49,278 nucleotides of DNA from Sphaerosporella brunnea (GCA_008704415.1 VXIS01000346.1:1-49278); one strand, 5' to 3'. Counted from the stretch's first letter, positions 21,530 to 34,582 are shown. A program made the numbers and translations. The notes: generated by a model from the letters alone, not told the origin.

Positions 21530-24500
21530 TCGCTTCAACTCAGAGGGCTTCATTGGTGATAACATCCTTGGAGATATACTAACCATCGTAAGTGACCTAT
21601 ACTGCTTATCAAGAGTCTTCCTCAAACGCTTACAAGCCTACAGAATTCCCAGTGCAGGCACAAACCGCACAATGTGAGTCACGAGATCGATATCGAGTGC
21701 GTCTAAGTGACGCCTCGAGAACTTGGAGCATCTGTCCTTTTCCCACGGCAAAGCATACTGATTGCTCCCATTTCCCTACTGGAAATTGAACGGATACCAA
21801 CTGGCATTGGCTTATGGACCTGTGTGCGATGGCTATGAGGTGTGTCGAGCGAGCTTGAGCTATGAGAGAATATTTAAATCTAAAACCACTGATCTATGAA
21901 CTGGTGAGGATTCCCCCCCAAAAGACCGAAGATATTCGAGGATAGCTGGTTGAAAGGCTTTGGCAAGGAAAAAACAAGGATCAGTCAGTTTGACGAGACA
22001 TAAGTCGAAGAATATAGGCCTGAAAACTGGGTGCTGTTGTTTCAACAGGCTCCGGCGAGACCCATATCCACAACATATGGGATCCCTTAACTCTAAATCT
22101 GCTCCACCCCTTTTCGTCCTTGACCTTCGGATGCAATTTCGAATTCAGATTCTCAAAGGCCGCCTTGGAGGGAGAAACGCAGATGGTTTAGGGCAGGCAA
22201 CCGATTACTGACACTCCTGTGTGTTCAGGATGGACCCGAAAGTATGAAGGCCTGTCGTAATGCGTCCGGCCGAGAAAGGAAGAATCATTTTTGACATAAA
22301 TCATCGATATTGGCGAGAAATAGGGGATGGCAGTTATCGACCGAGCCCTCAGTATCTCCTTCAGGACCTTCGACGTGCTCTCTTGGAAGGGGAGTGTTGT
22401 CCGGGACCCCCCAATCGATACTCTGCTAGAGATATTCAGATTCGGCTTCACAGAGATTCCCGGCGGCAGGAAAATGAGGTATGCTCTAAACCTTTCTCTC
22501 ACTCGTGAGAATAGAATATGGCGTATTTGTCTGCCTAGAAACTTACCGGCAGCCCTTCAGCTCGATTCTACTGGGACTGCAAGCTTTCCTGCTCATGTGC
22601 ATTGGGTAGACACTTGGGAACTGCTACCCGACGCCTTCGTAGTTCTGACAGGTCCATCGCCGTGGGTTCGGAAGTTGTGCGTAGATAAGGCGCATCTTAA
22701 GAATCTGCCCATCACCATCTACTCGGTCCAAATCTCGTATGTCGGATTTTCGGCAGGAACAAAGCTCTTTACCTGAAAGCTGGGGATTAAGGATAACCTA
22801 TATTGCCCAGCCTCCATTCATGGTTCGAACCGTAAACCGTACATCCCAGATAGAGGCGGAACAAGCATTACGATTCACAAGGATGAAGTTGGCCATCCAT
22901 CCGAAACGTCGGGGGAACGGCAACATGTAAGGTACGTGTATGACCTCATACTTCAGGTGATAACTACCCGAACAGCGGTAGCTAAAGCATATACATACCA
23001 GGATGGGGCGCTCTAAAAGACATCTGCTTCGTCAAACTTCATCCCTGGTCTTCTATTGGGCAATCTCGAGCAGAACCAACACTGCTTAATCGAATTTGCT
23101 TCCCCGCCTGGTAAAAGCGTCCCAGAAAGCAGGACGGGAGGTACTTTGTCTTCAATACCGCCACAAAAATCCGTGGTACCTTGAAAGCTAGCGAGAACTT
23201 CAATGCGAAGAGCTAGCGCAGAACTCTGGTGGACATAATGCGGCCTTTTCTAGGGCAAAAAACCAAGATCAACCGGGAGGGTCACGTCCTATAATCAAAG
23301 AGTACATCTGGGCTACTCCTCGTGGCACGCGGGTGCTGATGCTTGGCGATACTTGATTATCCCGGCAACAAAGCAGGCGGCTCGGTGACTTTGCCTTTAG
23401 GGAGAAGCCACTTCGCCGGGCGGAGAAGTAACTTTGCCACAACTGGGATAATACGGTAGCCTGATGGATGCGTCTATCGAGAGTTGAGTGCCCGCCAGGA
23501 CTAGAGTACACCGCCTGTACCGACGTACTAGCCTTCTGTTAACCAACAAACGAATCCTCAACATCTCCAGGGGAAGGAAGTTGTTCCGCTTTGTGGAGTC
23601 GAGCGTGTGCGAAAACATCAAGTATCTGGGCATTCGGTGGCTCAAAGCCAGATGATTTTATACCTCGAATTCGGGGCTTCGCAAAGGAAAGAAAGATCGA
23701 AAATTTACTCGTTTATAACCAGGACTTTCGCACGTTCAAGTGGGCAAGTGCAAGGCTGACCACCTCAACTATGTACTCTCATCTCTTCGAATTGGTTGAA
23801 TCCCCTTTTTTCTGAAGCAAGGGATTCTGTGATGTTCAACAAGAACATCTTGCCCAACTGTACCAGACCAACTCAAGCAACTATGCTCCTGCGGTTCCCC
23901 GAGCGCCTAAAATTTCCGATGAAGCTTTCAAGGCTATGGTAAAGTTCATCAACATATCAAAAGTGATAGAACAGCACGACCCAAAAGCGGGCCCAGCACA
24001 TTTCCCCGCACAACGAGTGGCGAGCTCAAAATCCTCAGGGACCGTATCTAGACTCTAGGGTTTGGCAATCATCAAAGCAAACCCACAGAATGGCTCGATC
24101 GCAAGCCAGAGCGCCCGATGGTCAAGTCAAATTCAACCATGATCCCCCTTTGTCTGGAGAACTCTAGACGGGGCTCATTTTCAAAAACAAACGGCCTGAC
24201 CCCCTGGGATGTCTTGCGGCATGTGCTTTGTCCAAGAACAAGCTGAAACTGGTTGTTATGGCTCTGGTATTTATCGTTCTTGATACATATTCTGCTTTCT
24301 TTTGTTGCTTTGTTGCGCCTGGTTTCGTGCACTTGTGCTCCCGCTGATCTAGGGATGTAGGGGAATTGAGATATGTACTCGGACACCGATACTCTTTGTG
24401 CTGGCATCACCTACGTTGCTGACGCGTCCCGCCCGGAAAATTGAAGCCTTGATAACCACAACCGTCGCAACACAATCTTTTAGCATCCAAACGAGTGATT

Positions 24501-26894
24501 GCTAGTGTCAGCCTTCCTGAATGCTGAGTTCATCAAAACGCCACGGCTTTAATACGCACTTACGTAAAGAGCCTCGGGGTTTTGGCAGTTCCCCTCGGCG
24601 GAAGTGCCCGGCGGCCATCGGTCTGCTCTCCGCTGTGAAAAGTTGTTCTCCATAGAGATGCCTAACTGGACTAGTTTTCTTCGCCGGCGGGCGCTTCGAG
24701 ACCCTCTGCCGGTATCCGCGAATGTTCCGCGGATGGTCTCGGAAGTCGGGTTTTCAACTTCATTCCCGGCTCGGGATTGCCATTCGGTAACGATTTCGCT
24801 GGTGTCACCTGACTGGCTACATGTGTGCTGCGACTGCAGTTTGTCCTTTGGTGTTGCGGTTACAACAGGGCTTCACGGATCACGAAGTGAAGGAATTGAG
24901 TTCTATAGGCAGCATCAGAGCGTTAAAATGTCCCCGCAAGCGAAGTAGCATCACGGATGGTCGGAAAAGACGCTGAGTTCCGTAGCCGGAGGATTTGTAG
25001 CGTGTTACGTACGTCGTCTCCTCTAGGAGACCCACGCGGGCAAACGAGCATTAACAACGCCGGGCGCTCCGCTGAAACTAACAGCAGTTCTGTAACTGGC
25101 AGTCACTGCCTTGGGCCCACCGTCATCGGACCGTGGGCAAAGGGACCATTCAGGTTATGTAAAGGAAGCAACGTGGTGAGTTGGTTATTTCACGCTTTAC
25201 GCAACAGTTATCGATGGGGGAGGTATACCTTGCAGCAAAAAGTTTTGCCGCTGAGGAGAAGGTTTTGCTATATATCGCCCCTCCGTTATCTCCAGTTCGG
25301 AGGACTTGGTGGTCGGCTCAATGTGAATTCGAAGGGCGGCAGAGGGGGAAGTCTGGCTGGCGGTAGAAATTCCATCCCACGGGGATCGGCACGCTGCTTC
25401 TAGCGGACGTTGAAGTGGGAAGCTCCTTTTTTTCACCGGACTGACTGCCTTCGCCCAACTCCGGTTCCACTTCACCGACGGAGACGATCAGCAAGCAAAC
25501 ACACCAACCGAACGCCACCACCGCCACCGGCCACCAGCCAAACCCTTTCAGAAATCCGACCTCCTGAGATGGTTTGTGGCGGCGAAAAAGATAGATATGA
25601 TAGAGATTGTGCCTGATTCGCAAACAACGGCGAGTGCATCGGGATCTACGGCAAACGCATCGCATGGTTCCGGCCATGCTAAAAAGCTTGATCCATGCCG
25701 CCATGCAAAGAATGTTCATCAATCCAAGCCATTACGGGCAGCCTAACGGAGTGCAGGGGAAGACAAGCCTTTCTTAGAGCCTTGGCGGCAACTCCGCTGG
25801 ACATCAGCTGGCTGGCCAGGACAAGACAGTGAGTGGGTGAGGGCCGTAGGGAGGCAATGTTCGGGGTTATCGTTTTGCAAGAGTCGTGTGAGCCCGCCAT
25901 GGCTTCATGCCAGTTCATGGACGCAAGCAGCGCACAAGTGTCTCGGTCGCTCCGTTCTTGTCGATAGCGGCGGTGTGTTGCGCACCCCGACAGAGGTGTG
26001 GGGACCGCCGGGGACTTCCGAGTCTGAGATGCAACGGCCGCGCACGATATGGCTATCGGCTGGCACCACCGCCAACCGTTTTAGGCGCCGTTGACGTAGG
26101 GTGGTGGGCCACTACTTGCTCGCCGCCGCCGCCGCTGTATGCACCCCAAGGCCTGTCTGACTGCGGACATGGGTGGGCTAATTGGGCGCGGGTTAATTGG
26201 GAGCGGGTCCTCATCTCTCGTCGGCGCCATGCAGGCTGCAATCGCCGGCCAGCTTCTCCACATTCGACCAGCAATAACATCCCCGGTTTCAGTTCCGGCA
26301 AGTCGTGTGCTCGACAGGTCGTACGTGCTACGTAGGGGAGAAGAGAGAGGCCGTCAACCCTGGATGTCGCCATCGGAAAACAGCTCGAGCGGGCGGGAAA
26401 AGGCAACCTTGATTGCCATGTCCCTTGCACCACACAATTCCGCCTCCCACCCCCCCCCCCCCCCCCACATCCGAACTGCGCGCGCTGCCTACCACTACGT
26501 ACCTAGGCAGATACCCACCCCTCTGGGCCTGGCCGAGTATCTGGTTACGCCATTTTAGACATTCATACATGACCAAGGGTGCGGGATGGTCCGGGGTAGG
26601 TGGGCGGGATGCACTCTTCAAAAGTTGGGTCCCTCCCCGCCCCCAGGGAAGAAGTTTTCGTAACAGTTTGAGATCCTGTCCACCTCCGCCTCCCCTCCCA
26701 GCAAACCAGTCGTGTGTGGTGTGAAGCCTCCGCGGCAAGCAGCAGCCCCCCCCCCCCCTCCAAGATATCCCCCAAGGGCCCCCCCCCCGCCCCCCACGGT
26801 CAATGTGAGTCTCGATATGAGAGAGAGAGAGAGATACCGTTTTGCTCACACTCCTTTCCACTTCACAGATATCCCACCGCCCAATTATTCAATC
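21530..26894. other. long gene-poor interval upstream of PTR2
   Basis: About 5.4 kb with no gene I can defend. It includes the promoter side of the Ataxin-10 homologue and of the peptide transporter, which point away from each other. Open segments at 22327-22776 (PIDTLLEIFRFGF, weakly F-box-like), 22739-22930, 23591-23815 and 23818-23950 suggest a decayed gene, but frames and introns do not connect. The segment 24604-25403 has open frames without motifs. The last 500 bp have C tracts at about 26449-26468, 26747-26759 and 26780-26788 and a GAGAGAGAGA run just upstream of PTR2. Confidence 0.45.
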
Positions 26895-28819
26895 ATGGCC
26901 CACCAATCAACAGATGTGCGGTTAGATGGGATATCGGAGGAGAAGCACTTGTTCGTTAATTCCTTTCCAACGGAAGGTTTGAGGCATTGACTAAGCCGTC
27001 CGCAGTGACGACACGATCGCTGCTCCCGCACCATCGTACGGCAGTGGAGAACTGGAAGCCACCCACTCCATCAAGGAGGACAGCGACGAGCGGGAGCCCA
27101 CACCGGAGGAGCTGGCCACATTACGGCGTATTGGGGATAAAATTCCATACACTGCGTGGCTAGTAGCGGTGGTCGAGTTAGCGGAACGATTCACATGTAT
27201 GTGCGCAGCAATTGGGCCACGGTTTATAGTTGCTAATTGAGGATAGATTATGGTTTGACGGGACCATGGCAGAACTACATGCAGAACCCTCTGCATGACC
27301 CTCTGCGACCGGGTGCGTTGGGGTTGGGGCAGTCGACTGCATCGTCGTTACAATACTTCTTCCAGTTCTGGTGCTATGTCACGCCTATTTTTGGAGCCAT
27401 TGTCGCTGATGCCTGGTATTTCCCAATTTCTATGGTTTGATTTTCGTTCTGGAGACAGAGATACTGAATTCACCCCACAGGGTTGGCCGGTACAACGCCA
27501 TCTGCATCTTCTCGGTAATCTACGTAGCAGGCCTCGTAATTCTGTTCGCAACCTCGGTTCCCTCTTCTCTCGAGCACGGCGCCGGTTTCGGCGGTATCAT
27601 CGTCACCATGATCGTTCTCGGACTCGGCACTGGTGGCATCAAATCCAACGTCTCCCCTCTAATCGCCGAGCAGTACACCAAGGCCAAGCCCTTCGTCCGC
27701 ACACTCAAGTCCGGCGAGCGAGTGATCGTAGACCCAACCATCACGATCCAGAGTTTGTACAACATTTTCTACTGGTGCATCAACATCGGATCACTGTCTG
27801 CCATCGCCACAGTATGGATGGAGCTCAAGATCGGCTTCTGGGCCGCCTTCCTGCTGCCCTTCTGTTTCTTCTTCCTGGCCATCGCCGTGCTCGTCATCGG
27901 CAAGGGCAAGTACGTAGTGCGGCCGCCAAAGGGCTCGGTGCTCCTCGACGCCGGAAAGGCCATGGCCATCGCCGCCCGCCACAAGTTCAACATGGACGCG
28001 GCCATCCCGCAGTTCGGCGAGCAGTTCGTGTTGGAGCTTAAGCGCGCGCTGGTCGCCTGCCGCGTGTTCTGTTTCTTCCCCGTGTTCTGGCTGCTGTACG
28101 GGCAGATGAACACCAACTTCGTGTCGATGGCGGGAACGATGCAAACGCACGGGCTCCCCAACGACCTTCTCTTCAACCTCGACCCTATCACCATCATCAT
28201 ATTCATCCCCATCGTCGAGAAGTTCCTCTACCCGACGCTGCGCAAACACGGCATCCCGTTCCGTCCCATCACCAGAATCACATTCGGCTTTTTCTTGGTC
28301 GCCGGCAGCATGGCCTACGCCGCCGGAATCCAGAAATACGTATACAGCCAGGGCCCCTGTTACGACTTCCCTCTCGAGTGCCCCGCCTCGGACAACGGCG
28401 CCATCCCCAACCGCGCCCACATCGCGCTGCAGACCCCCGCCTACTTCCTCATCGGCATCGGCGAGATCTTCGCCTCCATCACGGGTCTCGAATATGCATT
28501 CACTAAGGCGCCGCCGAGCATGAAGTCGCTGGTCACGGCCATCTTCCTCCTCCAGACGGCGTTCGGCTCGGCCATCGGTATCGGTGTCGTGCAGACCGCC
28601 ACGCACCCGCACATGGTCACGTTCTATGCCTGCCTTGCCGGCATCACCTTCTTGGCTGGCTCCGCCTTCTTTTTCTGTTTCAGACACCTCAACGAGACGG
28701 AGGAGGAGATGAATAAGCTGGACGCCGAAAACGAGGAGTTTAGGGTCCGCCCGGAGTCGGAGATTACCACCGTGCTGGGGAAGGTTAAGGAGAAGGTGGT
28801 GCACAGTGATCATGTCTAA
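26895..28819 (+). CDS. PTR2: POT/PTR2 family proton-coupled peptide transporter
   Basis: Exons: 26895-26950, 27006-27196, 27247-27415 and 27481-28819, in-frame total 584 residues, typical for fungal PTR2. The N-terminal cytosolic tail is acidic. Then comes the family signature ELAERFTYYGLTGPWQNYM (the ExxERFxYY proton-coupling motif), DAWVGRYNAI, and GTGGIKSNVSPLIAEQY in helix 5. About 12 hydrophobic segments follow, including NTNFVSMAGTM and the substrate-site helices around FYPTLRKHGIPF-like sequence at 28220-28260. Such proteins import di- and tripeptides with protons across the plasma membrane and are usually controlled by nitrogen source. Intron 1 uses an unusual GTTCGT donor, chosen because the nearer GTTTGA would leave a 29-nt intron. 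The large antisense frames here are shadows. Confidence 0.93.
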
Positions 28820-30671
28820 GTAAGGTAGATTAAGGCCGGGGGCGGGATTTTTTTTTGTTATGTGGGATGATATAGTACGAGAACATGTGAGATGGGGTTT
28901 GTTGGTTGGCTTTGTATATAGCAAGCACTTTTCTTTCTTTCTTTTGGGCTTTTTGGCTTTTACTTCACCTAGGTACATCACCATATGTCGCCGTTGGTTA
29001 TAATCACTGAGCTACAAGTAGTTGCCTTTACTCCATCCCGCAGTAACCGAACCACTACTCTAGGTCCACAACCCCACACGCCGATCCTGCACCCCGCCCG
29101 CTACGGCATTACCTAGTATCTACCCCAAACCCCGAGGCCCTTCGATAGCCGAGACGATACCATACCACATACCCTCCCGGGCCTCTTTACCGAGTGATGT
29201 CGTGTGATACAGTAGGGCGGCTTTGGGGATAACCAAGGAAAACGTCTGGCTGGACTGGTTTCGAATTGCCGGGAGCAACAACTGTTACTGTTACTGTTAC
29301 TGTTGACGGGCTGGCAAGCAAGATACTTACCTATCTCCAACTCCCCACATAAGTAGTTGGTACATCAGTATCCATCATCCATCAAAAAAAAAAAAAAAAA
29401 AAAAAAGAGCGATGGAGCGAACAAACAAACTTACCAGCGCGACAGAGTGTTATCGTACCAACAATTTGTAAGCACCCCCCCATCTTTTATTCCAGAACTT
29501 TGAACGGGGGGCCAAAATCGATAAAAAAAATAAAACCCAAACTGACCATATAGTAAGTACGTAGTAACAAAAAAAAAAACGGGTATAGACTTGCTACCGC
29601 GGTTCTACCACTTGTCCTCAAAAATACCTAATATTATTGGGGTTACTTACAGTATTTCAAGGGTAACTCCTGAATTTTTATAACCCGCACCCTACCTCAC
29701 CGAATCCCTAGCCCAACCCAAATCCGACTCTTAGCTCTGGCCCTTCCTATTTCATGGAGATTTTTTTCTCTTATTTTTGGTGATTTTCTGTCCAATTTTG
29801 GTGAACTTTGCGGTGTCGCGTTTGGCCTCCCCGGAGGGTATATTAGCCCACACTAGCAAAAAGACGGGGCATCTTATGATACCTTTGGTCTTCAAAAAAA
29901 ACTTCATCCAGAAAAAAAATGAAAAAACCCTCACTCAGCCTTCCCGTGCCACAAGCCTCGGCTCAGCCTCACCTAGCCCCCACCATGTGTGTCCTTAGCG
30001 CCATCTCATACTTCAAAACCCTCCGTCTCTTCCGAGCCTCTTTGTTCGCTCACCATTTCATCCAACCACTGGCGGCTCTTGTCACGATCCCAACAAGGTA
30101 TGTTTTCCATCACTGCGAAGTATAGGGAGGATGTAAAGGATAGAGAATGAAAGGATGAAATCGCATCCGCGCCGGAGGGCCTGAGAAACCCTTGGGCGTG
30201 TAAATTTTGTTTCAACTCCATCTGTATATTCCTTGATGAAGTATTTTGCTGTTTAGATTCTGATTCTATGTCGAGATTTTGGGAGTGCGTCGAGGTGATT
30301 GCGAGGGTTGTGGGCTGACTTGTGAAGATATTTGCTATCCAGACTCGAATTAGGTCTGAGGAGCAATATCGTGGTATCATTTGATTGTTCCGTGAAGTCA
30401 TGTGAAGTGTGAGGTGATTTTGTGTGCTCAGATTTCGAGGCGTGCCGTCCTGACTGTTTCCATATCTCCGAGTCCAAGCTCCTACGCCTCAGGAACTCCG
30501 TGGCCAAGCCGAAGCTCAAGCTCATCCGGATTGCACCATGTCATCGTTAGATAGACCGCGATATGCGAGAACACCGGAACCGCGACGCGTTAGATAAAGG
30601 CGTCATCTCCCACCCCTAATAGCCTCAAACTTCCAAGCTGCCATCGCTATCCACCCCCCCCCCCCCTAATC
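28820..30671. other. intergenic region between PTR2 and FMP52
   Basis: Nothing coding is recognised. It contains A runs (29384-29406 and near 29568), four copies of GTTACT-like hexamers at 29280-29305, and a C tract (30652-30667) ending a few bases before the FMP52 start. The first part should carry the PTR2 terminator and polyadenylation signals, and the last few hundred bases the FMP52 promoter. Confidence 0.5.
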
Positions 30672-31439
30672 ATGACAACAGCAACCGTAGTCGGAAGTAC
30701 CGGCCTCGTCGTAAGCATCATCTTCCTTTCGCATAGCTGTAGCTGGGGGTTAATTAATGCATGGTGATGACAGGGCTCCCAAATCCTCAACCAGCTCCTC
30801 TCAATCGCCAAGGTCTCCACCGTCACCACCTTGACCCGTCGGCCCTCTCCGCACGCAATCGCAGACCCCACCTCTAAACTCAAGGCCACAATCAACAGCG
30901 ACAGCTCCGCATGGGCCACGCTCATCCCCGCCACCTCCACGTTCTTTTCCGCCCTCGGAACAACGCGTGCAGATGCCGGATCCCTGGCTGCACAACGCGC
31001 GATCGATTATGACCTTAACCTTTCGCTAGCGAAGGCCGCGAAGGAGAGGGGAGTCAACACGTATGTGCTCATCAGCTCTGCGGGCGCGAATGCGAAGAGT
31101 TGGACACCGTATTCGGCAATGAAGGGACAGCTGGAGGAGGAGGTCGCGGCCTTGGGGTTTGAGAAGTGCGTTATTTTGAGACCCGGGTTGATTGTGGGTG
31201 CGAGAGAGAAGGCGCGGTGGATTGAACAGCCGCTTCACGCGTTTGCCAATCTGCTGGGCGGTGTCAGAGCGGGGTTGAAGGATGTGTGGGCACAGGATGC
31301 GGAGACGATCGCGAGGGCAGCGATTAGAGCTGGCGTAGAGGAGGAGGTGTGGAATGGAAGAAAGATGGTGGAGGGCAAGAATGGAGGGAAGGTGTGGACT
31401 ATGGGGCAGGCGGAGATTGTTGAGTTGGGGAAGTTGTAG
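30672..31439 (+). CDS. FMP52: FMP52-like mitochondrial NAD(P)-binding protein
   Basis: Two exons, 30672-30710 and 30774-31439, give 234 residues, matching the FMP52 family. The N-terminus MTTATVVGSTGLVGSQIL is a Rossmann-fold nucleotide-binding loop (GxxGxxG). Further on are VLISSAGANAKSW and YSAMKGQLEEEV (a Y-x-x-x-K pair as in short-chain dehydrogenases), then VILRPGLIVG. In yeast Fmp52 localises to mitochondria; its substrate is unknown. The first exon encodes just the dinucleotide-binding strand, and its position is fixed by the GTAAGC donor at 30711. The C tract lies directly upstream of the ATG. No damage is seen. Confidence 0.9.
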
Positions 31440-32136
31440 AAGAAGCAGGCCAAGAGAGCGTGGAGTGTGTAGTGGTGGTGCAACGGTACTACCTGTGAGA
31501 TTGTCCGGATGCAGGTGGACTTGTAGCGGTTCGAGGTCACTTGTGGTTTGGATTGTTTGCACAATACATGACGGGGGGGGGGGTTGTTTGAAGGATGGGA
31601 TGGATGGATGGGATGGATGGATGTCTGAGCATTCCTGACTGTACGTAAAGGGGGCAGCGGTGGGAGACTTGAAGCGAGAGACAAAGCGCATTTATTCATT
31701 CTGGGTATTGGGTATTCATTCATTCATTCATTCATTCATTCATTCTGCCTGTGCTTGGTTGTGGATGCAGAGCATGGAGAATGCATGCATGCCTCAGAAG
31801 GCCAGCTAAGATAAGATGCAGCAGGCACCTGTGCACCGAGAGCCGCTTCAATTTCAATTTTGTGGCGGTGCTATCGACTTGCCTGGAGCATGGTGCAGTG
31901 ATCCACCACATCCCTTCCTTCGCGCGCCTCATCCGCTTCAATCGCCAAACTCCCGTTCACTCACTTCCCAGCCCACCACGCTCAACAACCCAACCCATCT
32001 CCCCCCCATCGCCCCCCTCGACGCAAACCCCACCGCTGTCTGGGAACCCTCCTTGCCCCCTCCCACCTTCCTGCGATACCCTCTTTGCTTTGACCTTCCT
32101 TCTTTTCTGCAGCATTTAATACTCCCAGAGAAAACC
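31440..32136. other. intergenic region with microsatellites
   Basis: Contains a G run (31571-31582), GGATGGAT repeats (about 31595-31625), and eight ATTC units at about 31714-31744. The distal 200 bp are C-rich and form the leader of the next gene. No gene is recognised. Confidence 0.6.
31714..31744. repeat. (ATTC)n microsatellite
   Basis: About eight uninterrupted ATTC units, with GGGTATTGGGTATTC just before them. A plain simple-sequence repeat. Confidence 0.9.
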
Positions 32137-34582
32137 ATGACTACCGTAAGTAGGAGTCTTGTTGCAATCCCCCCCCCCTCGCCACGATCCTTCTTTGCCT
32201 CTTCTCGTCCCCTCTCGCTCTTTCCCTGCTTGCCAGCTGCATCGGGATCTTCTGACCTGCTGCCGCACAGTTACCACCAAACCGCCCCCCTCAGTTCGGA
32301 AATCATCAACCTTTTCTACCAAACGGATCCGTTACGACTGGCATGCCACAACCACTGGGTGCAGCGGGTCTTCCTCCCAACACGACCCTCACCACGAAGA
32401 CCGGCGCGCGTGTTCTTTGCATCGCCGATGTTAGAGGTGCGTTTGCTGGGTTGTAGGGTAGGCCGATTCGTCCGTGCTGACCGTCCCGCGTTTGCAGGTC
32501 ACCTCCGTACCTTGAACGAGCTTGCTAAAAAGGCAAATGCGGACTACATCCTTCACACCGGTGACTTTGGGTTCTACGATGACAGTTCGCTCGATAGGAT
32601 CGCCGACAAGTTGGTCCCCCCCAAAAGAAAAAAAAAAAAAACAAAAAAAAAAAAAAACGTTTCATCGTTGCACATTTGTGCGCTTGTCTGAAATAGAACA
32701 GCTAGCTGCTGACACTCAACTACCTAGGACCTTGCGCCATGTCGCCCAGTACTCCCCGCTACTCGACGATGCGCTCAAGAAGCAGATGCAAGCGCCTGGT
32801 CACACCATCAAGGCTCTTGTGCAGCAGGTTCCCCACCCTCTGTCCGAGCTCTCCCTCTTCCTGAACGGCACCTACACACTCGACGTTCCGGTATACACTG
32901 TTTGGGGTGCCTGTGAGGATGTGCGCGTGTTGGAGAAGTTCCGGTCTGGGGAGTACAAGATTCGGAACCTTCACATCATCGACGAGGCCTCTTCGCGACT
33001 GCTAGATGTGGGTGGTGTGAAACTGCGACTGCTTGGTTTGGGAGGCGCTGTGGTGATGCACAAGCTCTTCGATAACGGCGAGGGCAGGACGACCATTGCG
33101 GGTGGTCAGGGCACTATGTGGACCACTCTACTTCAGATGGGAGAGCTCGTGGACACGGCGAACAGAGTCTACGACCCGACGGAAACCAGGATTTTCCTCA
33201 CCCACAACTCACCGGCGAGGGAAGGTCTGCTGAACCAGCTTTCGGTGACCTTGAAGGCGGATTTCTCGATCTCTGCCGGCCTGCATTTCCGCTATGGAAG
33301 TTCTTACAACGAATTCAGCGTCAACCCTAGCTTGGACCACTACCGCGGAAAGCTTGCCTCCTCGAAGGCTTCGTTCAACGATGTTTGGGAGACCGTCAAG
33401 GGAGAGGTTTCTCCAGCTGTTAAACAGAACCCGTCGCAGCATCAGCTACTGGAAAACGCATTGTCTTTCATCGACAAGATGCCTACCAGTGCCAACGGTG
33501 GCAACCCCTTCGGCGGCTCGATGGCCAACGCACCAGGAGCTGGTCAGGTGGACGAATCTGCGTTTAAGAACATGTGGAACTTCAACCTCGCCGACGCAGC
33601 TTTCGGTTGGCTCATTCTTGAGGTTGAGAACGGCAGAATCGGCACAGAAATGAAAGCCCAAGGCTTCAACTTTTCTCACCGAGGAGGCAAGCACTCCCAT
33701 CCTCCTCCCGTTCAACCGGCTCCTATCCCTGCTGCAGTCCCCCAACCTGCTGCGCAGGCAGTAGTGGTCTCCCCAGCCGTTAGCCCTGCCGTCCCTTTGG
33801 GCCCAAGGAACAAGCCGCCCCAGGCCCCGACCAAATCTACATCACCGCCCCCGGCTGTACCGTCACCCCGAATAGAAACCGCGGTGCCCACCAAGCCCGC
33901 TACTCCCCATCCGGCACCTACCACGCCGGCGGCCCCGGAACCCACTTCCCCGGTTGAGGCAAAGGCCTCCAACGGTACTGGAACGGCAGCGGAAGAGGCT
34001 CCCATGGCCGCAGAATCACCGGTTCCTGCTGCACCTTCCGTGCCAGGAACACCGGTGGCGGATAACAGACCCCTCAGGACCGGACTCCACGTTAGTGGCG
34101 CGGCTTCGGTCGAGGCTGTTAGGGAACTCTTCCCCGAAGAGGATAGAAAGTACATCACTTTCATTGAAGAAAAGACGGCCAAGACCACCAGGAGGGTTTA
34201 CCACTTGGTCCTGACCGAGACCGAAGAGCTCGCCAAGGAGGTCCTTTCAAGGCTGCCGAGCGATCTCACTTCGGCAAGTTACGATCACGACAAGATTCAC
34301 ATCAAACTCCTCGACTCTACCATGGGTATGTTTGGGGGTGACCGTCGTGGTGATCGTGGTAGCCGTGGCATGGAGTCAAGCAAGTGGAGCCGTGGTGGAA
34401 ACTTTGGCGGCAACACCAGCGAGAGTGATGCCGGCTCTAGCTACAAGCGTGGAGGCTTCAACCGCGGGAAGCTTAGCAGCAGAGGATTTGAAGGTGGTCG
34501 CGGTGGCCGCGGCGGACGTGGTCGTGGTGGCCGCGTTGGACGATTCGACGGTGATGGCGGCGCTTCGGGTCAGACCGACTAG
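32137..34582 (+). CDS. DUF2433 protein with metallophosphatase-like N-terminus and RGG tail
   Basis: Exons: 32137-32145, 32271-32436, 32498-32609 and 32728-34582, in-frame total 713 residues. The first exon is only MTT. Residues about 55-330 resemble a calcineurin-type phosphoesterase fold: VLCIADVRGHLRTLNEL (usual D-x-H is D-x-R), ADYILHTGDFGFYDD, VYTVWGACEDVRVLE (usual GNHD/E altered) and FLTHNSPAREG. The altered metal ligands make catalysis doubtful. DUF2433 (as I recall the family) covers the following part. A Pro/Ala-rich linker comes next, then a compact domain around DRKYITFIEEKTAKTTRRVYHL, and a C-terminal Gly/Arg tail with many RGG/RGR motifs, as in RNA-binding proteins. Intron 3 contains two long A runs. 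Function unknown; RNA-related is an inference. Confidence 0.8.

Noticed and set aside
22327..22776. F-box gene
   Set aside because: Only one short phrase (PIDTLLEIFRF) resembles an F-box; the rest has no leucine-rich or other domain and the flanking frames are broken.
22800..22850. tRNA gene, because of GGTTCGAACC
   Set aside because: No A-box, no acceptor stem and no anticodon arm could be placed around it.
27791..28984. 397-codon open frame antisense to PTR2
   Set aside because: It is the complement of the well-conserved transporter exon; its composition (Glu/Gly/His-rich, no motifs) is a shadow of GC-rich codons.
33712..34188. Antisense frame of 158 codons in the DUF2433 gene
   Set aside because: Ala/Gly/Val repeats mirror the Pro/Ala linker of the sense protein.
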